A stretch of 64,000 nt of DNA from Variovorax sp. 679 (GCF_003952185.1 NZ_RXFS01000011.1:124001-188000), one strand, 5' to 3'; positions 16,316 to 25,698 are shown, numbered from the stretch's first letter. A program made the numbers and translations. The notes: a model not told the origin generated them from the sequence alone.

Positions 16316-17197
16316 TCAGGGAGAAGAGGCGCCGCCAGCCGAAGGCGCGGCCGCATCAGCGCCCGTAGAGGCATCGGCCTTCGCCTTCTGCTGCGCGGCC
16401 TCCTGAGCCATGCGCAGCCGCTCGCGGCTGTTGGTCAGGTGGATGCGCATGGCGGCGCGCGCCGACTCGGGGTCGCGCCGCGCGATGGCCGCGTAGATCT
16501 CTTCGTGCTCGCGGTTGACGCGGCTCAGGTAAGGCGCCCCGCCCTCGTGCGTGCGGATGGCGCTGATGCGGGTTCGCGGAATGAGCGTGGTGCCCAGGTG
16601 CCGCATGATGTCCGCGAAATAGGGGTTGCCGGTCGACTCGGCGATCTGCAGGTGAAAGCGGAAGTCCGGCCCCACGGTGTCGCCCGCCACGACCACGTTG
16701 CGCTCGAAGTCGTCGAGCGCCTGGCGCATGGCGACAAGCTGCTCGTCGGTTCGGCGGCTCGCGGCGAGCCCGGCCGATTCAGTCTCCAGGCTGATGCGCA
16801 GCTCCAGCACGGCCAGCACGTCGACCGAGGCGGCGATCTCGCCAGGATCGAGGCGGAACACCCCGCCCGTGCGCGGCTGAAGCACGAAGGTGCCCACGCC
16901 GTGCAGCGTCTCGACCAGCCCGGCGGCCTGCAGCTTCGACAGCGCCTCGCGCACCACGGTGCGGCTCACGCCGTAGGCCTGCATGATGGCCGACTCGGTC
17001 GGCAGCTTGTCGCCCGGCCGCAGCGACTGGCTGCGGATCTTGTCGCCGAGGTCTTCCACCAGCCCGTGGGCAAGACCCCGCGCGCGCTGGCGCGGCCGCC
17101 CCACGAATGAAGAAGCGACGCCCGCGGAGGCACCGACGGAAGCCTCTTCCGCCGGTGCCTCCGCCAGCAAGGGATTACCCGCAGTCGACTGAACCAT
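16316..17197 (-). CDS. GntR-family regulator, FadR/FCD subgroup, of the aldarate cluster
   Basis: 293 aa from ATG 17197 (an in-frame Met 7 codons upstream is possible). After a 40-residue Ala-rich extension comes a GntR winged helix (about 50-115) with LRPGDKLPTESAIMQAYGVSRTVVREALSKLQAAGLVE. The FCD ligand domain follows (about 135-265) with the metal-binding pattern D-x3-H (FRFHLQIAESTGN) and a late HLT histidine. FCD regulators usually sense organic acids and act as repressors released by ligand. It is divergent from the uronate dehydrogenase gene, and a candidate operator lies in the shared control region. The C-terminal tail (about 270-293) is Ala/Ser-rich. Confidence 0.9.
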   Translation of the reverse strand: MVQSTAGNPLLAEAPAEEASVGASAGVASSFVGRPRQRARGLAHGLVEDLGDKIRSQSLRPGDKLPTESAIMQAYGVSRTVVREALSKLQAAGLVETLHGVGTFVLQPRTGGVFRLDPGEIAASVDVLAVLELRISLETESAGLAASRRTDEQLVAMRQALDDFERNVVVAGDTVGPDFRFHLQIAESTGNPYFADIMRHLGTTLIPRTRISAIRTHEGGAPYLSRVNREHEEIYAAIARRDPESARAAMRIHLTNSRERLRMAQEAAQQKAKADASTGADAAAPSAGGASSP

Positions 17198-17219
17198 GGC
17201 CACGATGATAATCTCCAAA

Positions 17220-17244
17220 CTAGTTGTACGACAACAGATAACTT
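17220..17244. promoter_or_regulatory. Putative GntR/FCD operator, copy 2
   Basis: It lies in the 225 bp divergent region between the GntR gene (start 17197) and udh (start 17423). It contains TTGTACGACAA at 17224-17234, an exact fit to the TNGTNNNACNA half-palindrome reported for FadR-type GntR proteins. It is near-identical to the inverted copy at 16255-16279. Its place 23 bp before the regulator start suggests autoregulation and joint control of udh. Confidence 0.65.
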
Positions 17245-17422
17245 ATCACTCAACTCCCAGGAGCTGCAGGCGAATCCGCCGGCGGTTTTCCGGTCTTCAC
17301 GACACCGACATGCAGCGCCCCTTCAACTTCGCTCCGTCGGCATCGTACCGGCCGCTTCAGGAAGTACGCCGTGGCGGCAGCCCCTCGAAAACCATGACTC
17401 CTGCGCGCAAGGACGGGCAACC

Positions 17423-18250
17423 ATGACAGACAACAACAAGATGAACCGCCTCCTCCTGACCGGCGCGGCCGGCGGACTCGGCAAGGTGCTGCGCGAGCGG
17501 CTCAAGCCCTTCGCGAACGTGCTGCGCCTTTCGGACATCGCCTCGCTTTCGCCGGCCGCCGATGCGCACGAAGAAGTCGTGCCCTGCGATCTTTCCGACA
17601 AGGCCGCGGTGCATGCGCTGCTGGAAGGCTGCGACGCCATCGTCCACCTGGGCGGCGTGTCGGTCGAGCGGCCGTTCGAGGAAATCCTCGAGGCCAACAT
17701 CAAGGGCATCTTCAACGTCTACGAGGCCGCGCGCCGCCACGGCGTGAAGCGCGTGGTGTTCGCCAGCTCCAACCACGTGATCGGCTTCTACAAGCAGAGC
17801 GAGCAAATCGACGCGCACGCCGCGCGCCGGCCAGACGGCTATTACGGCCTGTCGAAGTCCTTCGGCGAGGACATGGCCCAGTTCTACTTCGACCGCTGGG
17901 GCATCGAGACGGTGAGCATCCGCATAGGCTCCTCGTTCCCCGAGCCGGCCAACCGCCGGATGATGAGCACCTGGCTCAGCTACCGCGACCTGACTTCGCT
18001 GATCGAGAAGTCGCTGTTCACGCCCGACGTGAAGCACACGATCGTCTACGGCATGTCGAACAACCGCGACGTGTGGTGGGACAACAGCGCGGCCGCGCAT
18101 CTGGGCTTCGTGCCGCAGGACAGTTCCGAAGTGTTCCGCGACAAGGTCGAGCAGCAGCCTCCCCTGGCCCCCACCGACCCGAACGCCATCTACCAGGGCG
18201 GCGCCTTCACCGCACAGGGCCCATTCGGCGACTCAGGCGATGCAAGCTGA
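17423..18250 (+). CDS. udh: Uronate dehydrogenase (NAD-dependent, SDR/epimerase fold)
   Basis: 275 aa. Rossmann motif GAAGGLG (14-20), SSNHVIGFY and the catalytic YxxxK (Y141, K145) are all present. The NRRMMSTWLSYRD block and short length fit uronate dehydrogenases of the Pseudomonas/Agrobacterium type, which oxidise D-glucuronate or D-galacturonate to the aldaro-1,5-lactone with NAD+. The start ATG 17423 follows AAGGACGG. The lactonase gene overlaps its end by 11 bp, so the two are translationally coupled, which matches consecutive steps. First gene of the plus-strand half of the cluster. Confidence 0.9.
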   Translation: MTDNNKMNRLLLTGAAGGLGKVLRERLKPFANVLRLSDIASLSPAADAHEEVVPCDLSDKAAVHALLEGCDAIVHLGGVSVERPFEEILEANIKGIFNVYEAARRHGVKRVVFASSNHVIGFYKQSEQIDAHAARRPDGYYGLSKSFGEDMAQFYFDRWGIETVSIRIGSSFPEPANRRMMSTWLSYRDLTSLIEKSLFTPDVKHTIVYGMSNNRDVWWDNSAAAHLGFVPQDSSEVFRDKVEQQPPLAPTDPNAIYQGGAFTAQGPFGDSGDAS

Positions 18251-19130
18251 ACTCGTCCTCGACGCGCGCAACGGCACCGGCGAAAGCCCGGTGTGGCATG
18301 CCGCGCAGCAGGCGCTGTACTGGGTCGACATTCCGGCCCGCGCGCTGAACCGCTGGCACGCGAGCGAAGGCCACGCACAGTGGAAGGCCGACGAAATGAT
18401 CGCCTGCATCGCACCGCGCGCCGACGCCCCCGGCGAGTGGATCGCCGGCATGGAAAGCGGCCTGTTCTCGCTGAAGCCGCAGGCCGACGGCACGCTCGCC
18501 GCCACCTCGCTCGCGCAGGTGGAACACGCTGCGCCCGCGATGCGCTTCAACGACGGCCGCTGCGACAGGCAGGGGCGCTTCTGGGCCGGCACCATGCTGC
18601 TCGACATGGCGGCAGGCGCGCGCGTCGGTCGCCTCTACAGCTACGGCAAGGGCTACAGCAAGGCAAGCCAGCGCCTCGATGACTTCATCGTGCCCAACGG
18701 CCTCGCCTTCAGCCCCGACGGCCGCACGATGTACCTCTCGGATTCGCATCCCACCGTGCAGGCCGTCTGGGCCTTCGACTACGACACGGAAACCGGCACG
18801 CCAGGCAACCGCCGCCTCTTCATCGACATGAAGCCCCTGCCCGGCCGCCCCGACGGCGCGGCCATGGACACCGACGGCTGCTACTGGATCTGCGGCAACG
18901 ACGCCGGGCTGTTGCACCGCTTCACGCCCGAAGGCCGGCTCGACCGCTCGCTCGAAGTGCCGGTGAAGAAGCCCGCCATGTGCGCCTTCGGCGGCCCTTC
19001 GCTCGACACCCTGTTCGTCACCTCGATCCGCCCCGGCGGCATCGACCTGTCGGACCAGCCGCTGGCCGGCGGTGTGTTCGCGCTGCGGCCCGGCGCGCAA
19101 GGAGTTCCCGAACCGGCCTTCGGCACCTGA
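18240..19130 (+). CDS. SMP-30/gluconolactonase-family aldarolactonase
   Basis: 296 aa six-bladed propeller. Predicted divalent-metal ligands: E15 (TGESPVW), N104 (RFNDGR), N153 (VPNGLAFSPDG) and D205 (PDGAAMD), the standard SMP-30 set. It overlaps udh by 11 bp. It should hydrolyse the galactaro- or glucaro-lactone released by uronate dehydrogenase to the open aldarate, avoiding a slow spontaneous step. No signal peptide, so cytoplasmic like udh. Substrate assignment is from context. Confidence 0.88.
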   Translation: MQAELVLDARNGTGESPVWHAAQQALYWVDIPARALNRWHASEGHAQWKADEMIACIAPRADAPGEWIAGMESGLFSLKPQADGTLAATSLAQVEHAAPAMRFNDGRCDRQGRFWAGTMLLDMAAGARVGRLYSYGKGYSKASQRLDDFIVPNGLAFSPDGRTMYLSDSHPTVQAVWAFDYDTETGTPGNRRLFIDMKPLPGRPDGAAMDTDGCYWICGNDAGLLHRFTPEGRLDRSLEVPVKKPAMCAFGGPSLDTLFVTSIRPGGIDLSDQPLAGGVFALRPGAQGVPEPAFGT

Positions 19131-19167
19131 CCCTTTTTCAACAACCACCAAGCAGAGGAAGAGACAA

Positions 19168-20148
19168 ATGAAATTCGCCAAGAAGACACTGATCGCACTT
19201 TCCGCGTGCGCAGCAGCCGCGCTGACCACCATGGCTGCACACGCCACCGAGTTCCGTTCGGCCGACATCCACCCCGACGACTACCCCACCGTGACCGCCG
19301 TGAAGTTCATGAGCGAGCGCCTGAAGGCGCTGTCGGGCGGCAAGCACAGCATCAAGGTGTTCAACAACAGTTCGCTCGGCAGCGAGAAGGACACGATCGA
19401 GCAGACCAAGATCGGCGCGCTGCAGATGGTGCGCGTGAACATCGCGCCCATGAACAACATCTGCGCCGAGACGCAGGTGCCGACCATGCCCTTCCTGTTC
19501 CGCTCGGTCGAGCATCTGCACAAGGTGCTCGACGGCCCGATCGGCGAGGAGATCCTGAAGTCGTGCGAGAAGCAGGGCTTCATCGGCCTCGCCTACTACG
19601 ACAGCGGCGCGCGCTCGATGTTCACGGCCAAGAAGCCGGTGCGCAATTTCGCCGACATGAAGGGCCTGAAGGTTCGCGTGCAGCAGTCCGACCTGTGGGT
19701 GTCGATGCTCGAGGCCATGGGCGCCAACGCCACGCCGATGCCCATGGGCGAGGTCTACACGGGTCTCAAGACCGGCCTGATCGACGCCGCCGAGAACAAC
19801 TACCCCACGTACGAAAGCGCACGCGCCTTCGAAGTGGCCAAGTACTACAGCAAGACCGAGCACTCGATGGCTCCCGAGATGCTGCTGTTCTCCAAGCGCG
19901 CGTGGGACAAGCTCTCCGCCGAAGAGCAGGGCTGGATCCGCCAGGCCGCCAAGGAATCGGTGCCCTACATGCGCAAGCAGTGGGAAGAACGCGAAGTGAA
20001 GTCGCTGGCCACGGTGAAGGCCGGCGGCGCCGAGATCATCGAAGTCGACAAGGCTCCGTTCCAGGCGGCGATGAAGCCGGTGTACGACAAGTTCATCACC
20101 GACGCGAAGCTCAAGGATCTGGTCAAGCGCGTGCAAGAAACGAAATAA
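19168..20148 (+). CDS. TRAP transporter substrate-binding protein (DctP family)
   Basis: 326 aa with signal peptide (MKFAKKTLIALSACAAAALTT..., cleavage near AHAT). Typical DctP features: LGSEKDTIEQTKIGALQM, the substrate-carboxylate arginine region KGLKVRVQQSD, and GLIDAAENNYPTY. It is followed by the DctQ and DctM genes, so this is a complete TRAP system, periplasmic and sodium-coupled by family. Position after udh and the lactonase suggests hexuronate or aldarate uptake. The start at 19168 is preceded by GAGGAAGAG. Confidence 0.93.
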   Translation: MKFAKKTLIALSACAAAALTTMAAHATEFRSADIHPDDYPTVTAVKFMSERLKALSGGKHSIKVFNNSSLGSEKDTIEQTKIGALQMVRVNIAPMNNICAETQVPTMPFLFRSVEHLHKVLDGPIGEEILKSCEKQGFIGLAYYDSGARSMFTAKKPVRNFADMKGLKVRVQQSDLWVSMLEAMGANATPMPMGEVYTGLKTGLIDAAENNYPTYESARAFEVAKYYSKTEHSMAPEMLLFSKRAWDKLSAEEQGWIRQAAKESVPYMRKQWEEREVKSLATVKAGGAEIIEVDKAPFQAAMKPVYDKFITDAKLKDLVKRVQETK

Positions 20149-20154
20149 GGCTCG

Positions 20155-20236
20155 CCCCCAGGCTTGCTCACTTCGTGTAGCCGCCCCCCTACCGGGGCAA
20201 CACCTGAGGGCCGGCAAAGCCGGTTCCTCGGTGTTT
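20155..20236 (+). repeat. Stop-adjacent hairpin repeat, copy C
   Basis: About 82 bp starting 6 bp after the dctP stop, on the same strand. More diverged than other copies (CCCCCAGGCTTGCTC, CACTTCGTGTAGCC, CCCCTACCGGGGC) but keeps AACACC...GGTGTT and the CCGGC-AAA-GCCGG hairpin. It separates the binding-protein gene from dctQ. Confidence 0.8.
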
Positions 20237-20271
20237 AGCGAAAGAGCGGCTTGCTTTTTGAACGGAAAGAC

Positions 20272-20760
20272 ATGTACACCAAACTTTGCCGCACCCTCGC
20301 GCGTGCATGCATGTGGTTGGGCATCCTGGGCCTCGTCGCGGTGATCTGCGCCGTGAGCTGGCAGGTGTTCGGCCGCTACGTGCTCAACAACACCCCTACC
20401 TGGGCCGAAAGCCTCGCGCTGCTGCTCGTGCTCTACGTCACCATGCTCGGCGTGGCCGTGGGCGTGCGCGACGCGGGCCACATCGGGCTCGAATCCTTCC
20501 TCGTCCTCGCGCCCGACTGGCTGCGGCTGAAGATGGAATACCTCATCCACGCACTGATCCTGCTGTTCGGCGTTGCCATGGCCTGGAACTGCGCCTCGCT
20601 CGCCGAATCGGTGTGGGACTACAGATTGCCCACGCTCTGGATCTCCGAAGGCTGGAAGTACGTGCCCGCCGCCGTGTCGGGCGTCCTCATCGTGATGTTC
20701 TCCATCGAACACATCATCGCTTTGGCCCAAGGCCGCGAAGTCGAACCTGCCTGGGCATGA
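20272..20760 (+). CDS. TRAP transporter small permease (DctQ family)
   Basis: 162 aa with four hydrophobic helices (about 12-35, 45-65, 85-107, 128-150), the standard DctQ topology. The segment WAESLALLLVLYVTMLGVAVG carries the conserved pattern near helix 2. ATG 20272 follows CGGAAAGAC. It associates with the large DctM permease in the inner membrane. A repeat copy lies on each side of this gene. Confidence 0.9.
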   Translation: MYTKLCRTLARACMWLGILGLVAVICAVSWQVFGRYVLNNTPTWAESLALLLVLYVTMLGVAVGVRDAGHIGLESFLVLAPDWLRLKMEYLIHALILLFGVAMAWNCASLAESVWDYRLPTLWISEGWKYVPAAVSGVLIVMFSIEHIIALAQGREVEPAWA

Positions 20761-20768
20761 CGATGCAC

Positions 20769-20862
20769 ACCCCCAGGCTCCGCGCACTTCGTGTCGCTTC
20801 TCCCACCCCCTTGCAGGGGGCAATGCCTGCGGCCCGGCAAAGCCGGTTCCGCGGCATTCCCC
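20769..20862 (+). repeat. Stop-adjacent hairpin repeat, copy D
   Basis: About 94 bp starting 8 bp after the dctQ stop, same strand. Features: CCCCCAGGCTCCGCG, CACTTCGTGTCGCTTC, a CCCCCTTGCAGGGGG hairpin, GCGGCCCGGCAAAGCCGG and CCGCGGCATT. Very similar to copies B and E. It separates dctQ from dctM. Confidence 0.85.
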
Positions 20863-20905
20863 GAACAGTCCATAGCGCCCCAGTCCGCGCCGAGGCGGCC
20901 GAAAC

Positions 20906-22201
20906 ATGACCATTCCTCTCCTCATTCTCTGCATCTCGTTCACGCTCTTCCTGCTGCTGGGCGTGCCGGTTGCCTTTTCCATCGGCCTGTCGGCCCTGGC
21001 CACGCTGCTCTATGAAGGCCTGCCGCTGGCGGTCGGCTTCCAGCAGATGACCTCCGGCATGGGCATCTTCTCGTTCCTCGCCATCCCGTTCTTCATCTTC
21101 GCCGGCGAGCTGATGCTCTACGGCGGCATCGCCGACCGCATCGTCAATCTGGCGCGCGACCTGGTGGGCCACGTGCGCGGCGGCCTCGGCATGTCGAACG
21201 TGGTGGCCTGCACGCTGTTCGGGGGCGTCTCGGGTTCGCCCGTGGCGGACGTCTCGGCCATGGGCGCCGTGATGATCCCGATGATGAAGAAGGAGGGCTA
21301 CCACGCCGACTACGCAGTCAACGTGACGACCCACGCGGCATTGGTCGGTGCGCTGATGCCGACCAGCCACAACCTCATCATCTATTCGCTGGCCGCGGGC
21401 GGCAAGGTGTCGATCGCGGCGCTGATCCTGGCTGCCCTGCTGCCGGCGGCGGTGCTCACCGTCAGCAACCTCGTGGCCGCCTACCTGGTGGCGGTGAAGC
21501 GCGGCTACCCGGCCGGCACCTTCCCCGGCTGGGCCATCGTGGGGCGCTCGTTCGCAGCCGCGCTGCCGGGTCTGTTCGTGGTGCTGCTGATCCTGGGCGG
21601 CATCCTGTCGGGCATCTTCACCGCGACCGAATCGGCGGCAGTAGCGGTGCTCTACGCCCTGGGCCTCACGATCTTCGTGTACCGCACGCTGAAGTGGGAA
21701 CACTTCATCAAGGCCGCCTCGAAGGCGGTGCGCACCACCGGCGTGATCCTGCTGCTGATCGGCATCTCCAGCACCTTCGGCTACCTCATCAGCCTGTACG
21801 GCGTGGCCGAGCTCACGGGCCAGATGCTGTCGCAGGTGACGAGCACGCCGTGGGTGATCTTCCTGCTCATCAACATCATCCTGTTCGTGCTGGGCACCTT
21901 CCTGGACATGGCGGCCACCATCCTGCTGTGCACGCCGATCTTCCTGCCCATCGCGCAGCAATACGGCATGACTTCGGTGCAGTTCGGCATCGTGATGCTC
22001 ATCAACTGCGCGCTGGGCCTGAACACGCCGCCCGTGGGCACGACGCAGTTCGTCGGCTGCGCGATCGGCGGTGTGTCGGTGGGAACGGTGATGCGCACCA
22101 TCTGGCCGTTCTACGGCGCGCTGATCTTCGCTCTGGCGGTGGTCACCTTCGTGCCGGCTTTCTCCACGTGGCTGCCCAGCATGTTCATGGTGGTGAAGTA
22201 A
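20906..22201 (+). CDS. TRAP transporter large permease (DctM family)
   Basis: 431 aa, very hydrophobic, about 11-12 helices. Diagnostic DctM blocks are present: FLAIPFFIFAGELM, GGVSGSPVADVSAMG, and GLNTPPVGTTQFV near the C-terminus. It forms the sodium-driven import channel with DctQ and takes ligand from the DctP protein at 19168. Start ATG 20906; the following garD gene begins 22 bp after its stop. Confidence 0.93.
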   Translation: MTIPLLILCISFTLFLLLGVPVAFSIGLSALATLLYEGLPLAVGFQQMTSGMGIFSFLAIPFFIFAGELMLYGGIADRIVNLARDLVGHVRGGLGMSNVVACTLFGGVSGSPVADVSAMGAVMIPMMKKEGYHADYAVNVTTHAALVGALMPTSHNLIIYSLAAGGKVSIAALILAALLPAAVLTVSNLVAAYLVAVKRGYPAGTFPGWAIVGRSFAAALPGLFVVLLILGGILSGIFTATESAAVAVLYALGLTIFVYRTLKWEHFIKAASKAVRTTGVILLLIGISSTFGYLISLYGVAELTGQMLSQVTSTPWVIFLLINIILFVLGTFLDMAATILLCTPIFLPIAQQYGMTSVQFGIVMLINCALGLNTPPVGTTQFVGCAIGGVSVGTVMRTIWPFYGALIFALAVVTFVPAFSTWLPSMFMVVK

Positions 22202-22223
22202 GCAAAGCAAGGAAGAACCCGCG

Positions 22224-23798
22224 ATGACCGAGACCACCCGCCCACCGCTCTACATCCGCATCCATGCGGCGGACAACGTCGCCATCGTCGCGAACGATGG
22301 CGGCCTGAAGGCAGGCGCGGTGTTCGCCGACGGCCTCGCGCTGGTGGACAACGTTCCCCAGGGCCACAAGGTCGCGCTGGTCGACCTGGCCGAAGGCGAC
22401 GCCATCCGCCGCTACGACGTGGTGATCGGCTACGCGCTGAAGGCACTGCCGCGCGGCAGCTGGGTGCACGAGCGCGTGATGCGCATGCCGACCGCGCCCG
22501 AGCTCGACGGCCTGCCCATCGCCACGGTCAAGCCCCCTGCCCTGCCGCCGCTGGAGGGCTACACCTTCGAGGGCTACCGCAACGCCGACGGTTCGGTGGG
22601 CACGCGCAACATCCTGGCGATCACGCAGACAGTGCAGTGCGTAGCGGGCGTCACCGAGTTCGCGGTGCAGCGCATCAAGGCCGAGCTGCTGCCGAAGTAC
22701 CCGAACGTCGACGACGTGGTGGCGCTGGAGCACACCTACGGCTGCGGCGTGGCCATCGACGCGCCCGATGCCATCGTGCCGATCCGCACGCTGCGCAACA
22801 TCAGCCTCAACCCGAACTTCGGCGGCGAGGTGATGGTGGTGAGCCTGGGCTGCGAGAAGCTGCAGCCCGAGCGGCTGCTGCCGCCGGGGAGCATTCCCAT
22901 CGTCGACAAGCGCGGCGAGGCCGGGGGCGACGCCGAACTCGACGTGGTCTGCCTGCAGGACGACGCACACGTCGGCTTCATGTCGATGATCGATTCGGTC
23001 ATGCGCCAGGCCGAGGAGCACCTTGCCCGCCTCAACGCCCGCAAGCGCGAGACCGTGCCCGCCAGCGAACTGGTGGTGGGCGTGCAGTGCGGCGGCAGCG
23101 ATGCCTTCTCGGGCGTCACCGCCAACCCCGCCGTGGGCTTCTGCACCGACCTGCTGGTACGCGCGGGCGCCACCGTGATGTTCTCGGAAACCACCGAGGT
23201 GCGCGACGGAATCGACCAGCTCACCTCGCGCGCATCCACGCCCGAGGTGGCCGAGGCCATGATCCGCGAGATGGCCTGGTACGACGCCTACCTGAAGAAG
23301 GGCCTCGTCGACCGCAGCGCCAACACCACGCCGGGCAACAAGAAGGGCGGGCTGTCGAACATCGTCGAGAAGGCGATGGGCTCCATCGTCAAGTCGGGCT
23401 CGGCGCCCATCAGCGGCGTGCTCGCCCCCGGCGAGAAGGCGACGCAGAAGGGCCTGATCTACACCGCCACGCCGGCCAGCGACTTCATCTGCGGCACGCT
23501 GCAGCTGGCCGCCGGCATCAACCTGCATGTGTTCACCACCGGCCGCGGCACGCCCTACGGGCTGGCCGAGGTGCCGGTGATCAAGGTCGCCACGCGCAGC
23601 GACCTCGCGCGCCGCTGGCACGACCTGATGGACGTGAACGCGGGGCGCATCGCCGACGGCGAAGCCAGCATCGAGGACATCGGCTGGGAGATGTTCCGCC
23701 TGATGCTCGACGTGGCCAGCGGCCGCAGGAAGACCTGGGCCGAGCACTGGAAGCTGCACAACGCGCTCGTGCTCTTCAACCCCGCGCCCGTGACCTGA
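22224..23798 (+). CDS. garD: Galactarate dehydratase (UxaA/GarD family)
   Basis: 524 aa, close to the length of E. coli GarD. An N-terminal SAF-like domain (about 10-90) is followed by the large altronate/galactarate dehydratase region, with EGYRNADGSVGTRN, LEHTYGCG, VGVQCGGSDAFSGVTANPA and SNIVEKAMGS. These are iron-dependent dehydratases. The reaction gives 5-dehydro-4-deoxy-D-glucarate from galactarate, the same intermediate GudD makes from glucarate, so both feed KdgD. With udh this covers galacturonate as well as glucuronate. Confidence 0.92.
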   Translation: MTETTRPPLYIRIHAADNVAIVANDGGLKAGAVFADGLALVDNVPQGHKVALVDLAEGDAIRRYDVVIGYALKALPRGSWVHERVMRMPTAPELDGLPIATVKPPALPPLEGYTFEGYRNADGSVGTRNILAITQTVQCVAGVTEFAVQRIKAELLPKYPNVDDVVALEHTYGCGVAIDAPDAIVPIRTLRNISLNPNFGGEVMVVSLGCEKLQPERLLPPGSIPIVDKRGEAGGDAELDVVCLQDDAHVGFMSMIDSVMRQAEEHLARLNARKRETVPASELVVGVQCGGSDAFSGVTANPAVGFCTDLLVRAGATVMFSETTEVRDGIDQLTSRASTPEVAEAMIREMAWYDAYLKKGLVDRSANTTPGNKKGGLSNIVEKAMGSIVKSGSAPISGVLAPGEKATQKGLIYTATPASDFICGTLQLAAGINLHVFTTGRGTPYGLAEVPVIKVATRSDLARRWHDLMDVNAGRIADGEASIEDIGWEMFRLMLDVASGRRKTWAEHWKLHNALVLFNPAPVT

Positions 23799-23881
23799 GG
23801 AGGCACGGCCGCGGCGCACACGCACGCTGGCACAGCGCTGATTTCTTTCGTCGACCAGCCTCTTCATCCAAGGAACCTCTC

Positions 23882-24646
23882 ATGGAAGATCTCAGGGACA
23901 AGACCGCGCTCGTCACCGGCGCCAGCACCGGCATCGGCGCGGCGGTGGCCATCGCCTTCGCCGCGCGCGGCATGCGCGTGGCGGTGCACTACAACAGCTC
24001 CGCCGATGCAGCGAACCGGGTGGTCGACACCATCCGCGCGGCTGGCGGCACGGCCTTCGCGCTCAAGGCCGACGTGCGCGACACGGCCGCGATCCGCGAC
24101 TGCGTGAAGCAGGCCGCTTCGCAGTTCGGCGACCGCATCGACGTGCTGGTGAACAACGCCGGCAGCCTTGTAAAGCGCGTGCCGATCGCCGAGTTCGACG
24201 ACGCCCTGTTCGACGAGGTGATGCACATCAACGCACGCTCGGTGCTCGCGTTCTGCCGCGAGGTGGTTCCGCTGATGCGCAAGAGCGGCGGCGGCAACAT
24301 CATCAACGTGACTTCGGTCGCGGCGCGCACCGGCGGCGGGCCGTCCGCCTACCTGTACGCGGGCTCCAAGGGCTTCGTGAGCACGGCGACACACGGGCTC
24401 GCGAAGGAGCTGGTGGGCGACCGCATCCGCGTGAACGCGGTGGCGCCGGGCGTCATCCAGACGCCTTTCCAGGACCGCTTCTCGACACCCGCGATGCTGG
24501 AGAACTTCCGCGCCAGCATTCCGATGGGCCGCATCGGCGAGCCCGAGGAATGCGTGGGCGCATTCCTGTACCTCGCCTCGGAACAGCTCTCGGGCTACGT
24601 CACCGGGCAGGTGATCGAGGTGAACGGCGGGCAGTACATGCCCTGA
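23882..24646 (+). CDS. Short-chain dehydrogenase/reductase (3-oxoacyl-ACP reductase-like)
   Basis: 254 aa classical SDR: cofactor motif TGASTGIG, NNAG at about 95-98, catalytic Ser (NVTSVAA) and YAGSK, and a PGVIQTPF segment. The usual Gly-rich C-terminus VTGQVIEVNGGQYMP is complete. Placed between garD and a Bug receptor in the aldarate cluster, so it probably acts on a sugar acid or derivative, but the substrate cannot be read from sequence. ATG 23882 is preceded by AAGGAACCT. Confidence 0.85.
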   Translation: MEDLRDKTALVTGASTGIGAAVAIAFAARGMRVAVHYNSSADAANRVVDTIRAAGGTAFALKADVRDTAAIRDCVKQAASQFGDRIDVLVNNAGSLVKRVPIAEFDDALFDEVMHINARSVLAFCREVVPLMRKSGGGNIINVTSVAARTGGGPSAYLYAGSKGFVSTATHGLAKELVGDRIRVNAVAPGVIQTPFQDRFSTPAMLENFRASIPMGRIGEPEECVGAFLYLASEQLSGYVTGQVIEVNGGQYMP

Positions 24647-24703
24647 ACCTCCAGCTGCCGAATACCTTTCCAGCAAACGCAAACCACAACGGAGACAAAG
24701 AAG

Positions 24704-25684
24704 ATGACGATCCGATTCCTGCGCAAGCTCGCGGCCCTCACGGGCGCGGCCTGCATTGCCTTCGGCGCCGCGGCACCCGCCGCCCAGGCCGCCGGCAACG
24801 ACTATCCCAACCACGTGGTGGAGCTGGTCGTGCCCTACCAGCCAGGCGGCGGAACCGATGCACTGGCGCGCGCCTTCGCCGACGCGAGCCGCAAGCACAT
24901 GTCCGAGAGCATCGTGATCGTCAACCGCCCCGGCGCGGGCGGCGCCATCGGCTGGAACGAGGTGATCCACGCCAAGCCCGATGGCTACAAGCTCGCGGTG
25001 CTCACCGTCGAGCTGCTGACGCTGCCGCACCTGGGCCTGGCCAAGTTCAACTACGACGACTTCCAGCCCATCGCGCAGCTCAACGCAGACCCGGCCGCCA
25101 TCACGGTAAAGGCCGACTCGCCCTACAACACCATCGAGGAATTCATCGCCGCGGCGAAGAAGAAGCCGGGCGAGATGGGCGTGGGCAACTCGGGCACGGG
25201 CTCGATCTGGCACCTGGCAGCCTCGGCGCTCGAGGACAAGACGGGCGCGAAGTTCAACCACATCCCCTTCCAGGGCGCGAACCCCGCCGTGCTGGCGCTG
25301 ATGGGCGGCCACGTCGACGCGGTGGCCGTGAGCCCCGCCGAGGTCTCGACCTACGTGCAGGCCGGCAAGCTCAAGATGCTGATGGTGATGGCCGACAAGC
25401 GCCTGCCCGCCTTCGACAAGGTGCCCACCGCCAAGGAGCGCGGCATCGACATCTCGATCGGCACCTGGCGCGGCCTCGGCGCGCCGAAGAACACGCCGCC
25501 CGAAGTGATGGCCAGGCTGCGCGACATCGCCGCGAAGACCGCGAAGGAACCGCTGCTGCGCGAGGTGATGGACAAGCAGAACCTGGGCTACGTCTACACC
25601 GACGGTGCGACGTTCAAGGAAACGCTGGCGAAGGACAACGAGTACTTCAAGCAGCTCATCACCAAGCTGGGCATCAAGCCCTGA
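24704..25684 (+). CDS. Bug-family periplasmic binding protein 3
   Basis: 326 aa. Signal peptide ends near AQA/AGNDY. Bug features: HVVELVVPYQPGGGTDALARA, IVNRPGAGGAIGW and HIPFQGANPAVLALMGG. More diverged from the other three receptors than they are from one another by eye. Part of the plus-strand aldarate operon, 57 bp after the SDR and 14 bp before the lactonase. No membrane partners in the window. Confidence 0.9.
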   Translation: MTIRFLRKLAALTGAACIAFGAAAPAAQAAGNDYPNHVVELVVPYQPGGGTDALARAFADASRKHMSESIVIVNRPGAGGAIGWNEVIHAKPDGYKLAVLTVELLTLPHLGLAKFNYDDFQPIAQLNADPAAITVKADSPYNTIEEFIAAAKKKPGEMGVGNSGTGSIWHLAASALEDKTGAKFNHIPFQGANPAVLALMGGHVDAVAVSPAEVSTYVQAGKLKMLMVMADKRLPAFDKVPTAKERGIDISIGTWRGLGAPKNTPPEVMARLRDIAAKTAKEPLLREVMDKQNLGYVYTDGATFKETLAKDNEYFKQLITKLGIKP

Positions 25685-25698
25685 GCGAGCCGGCAGCC

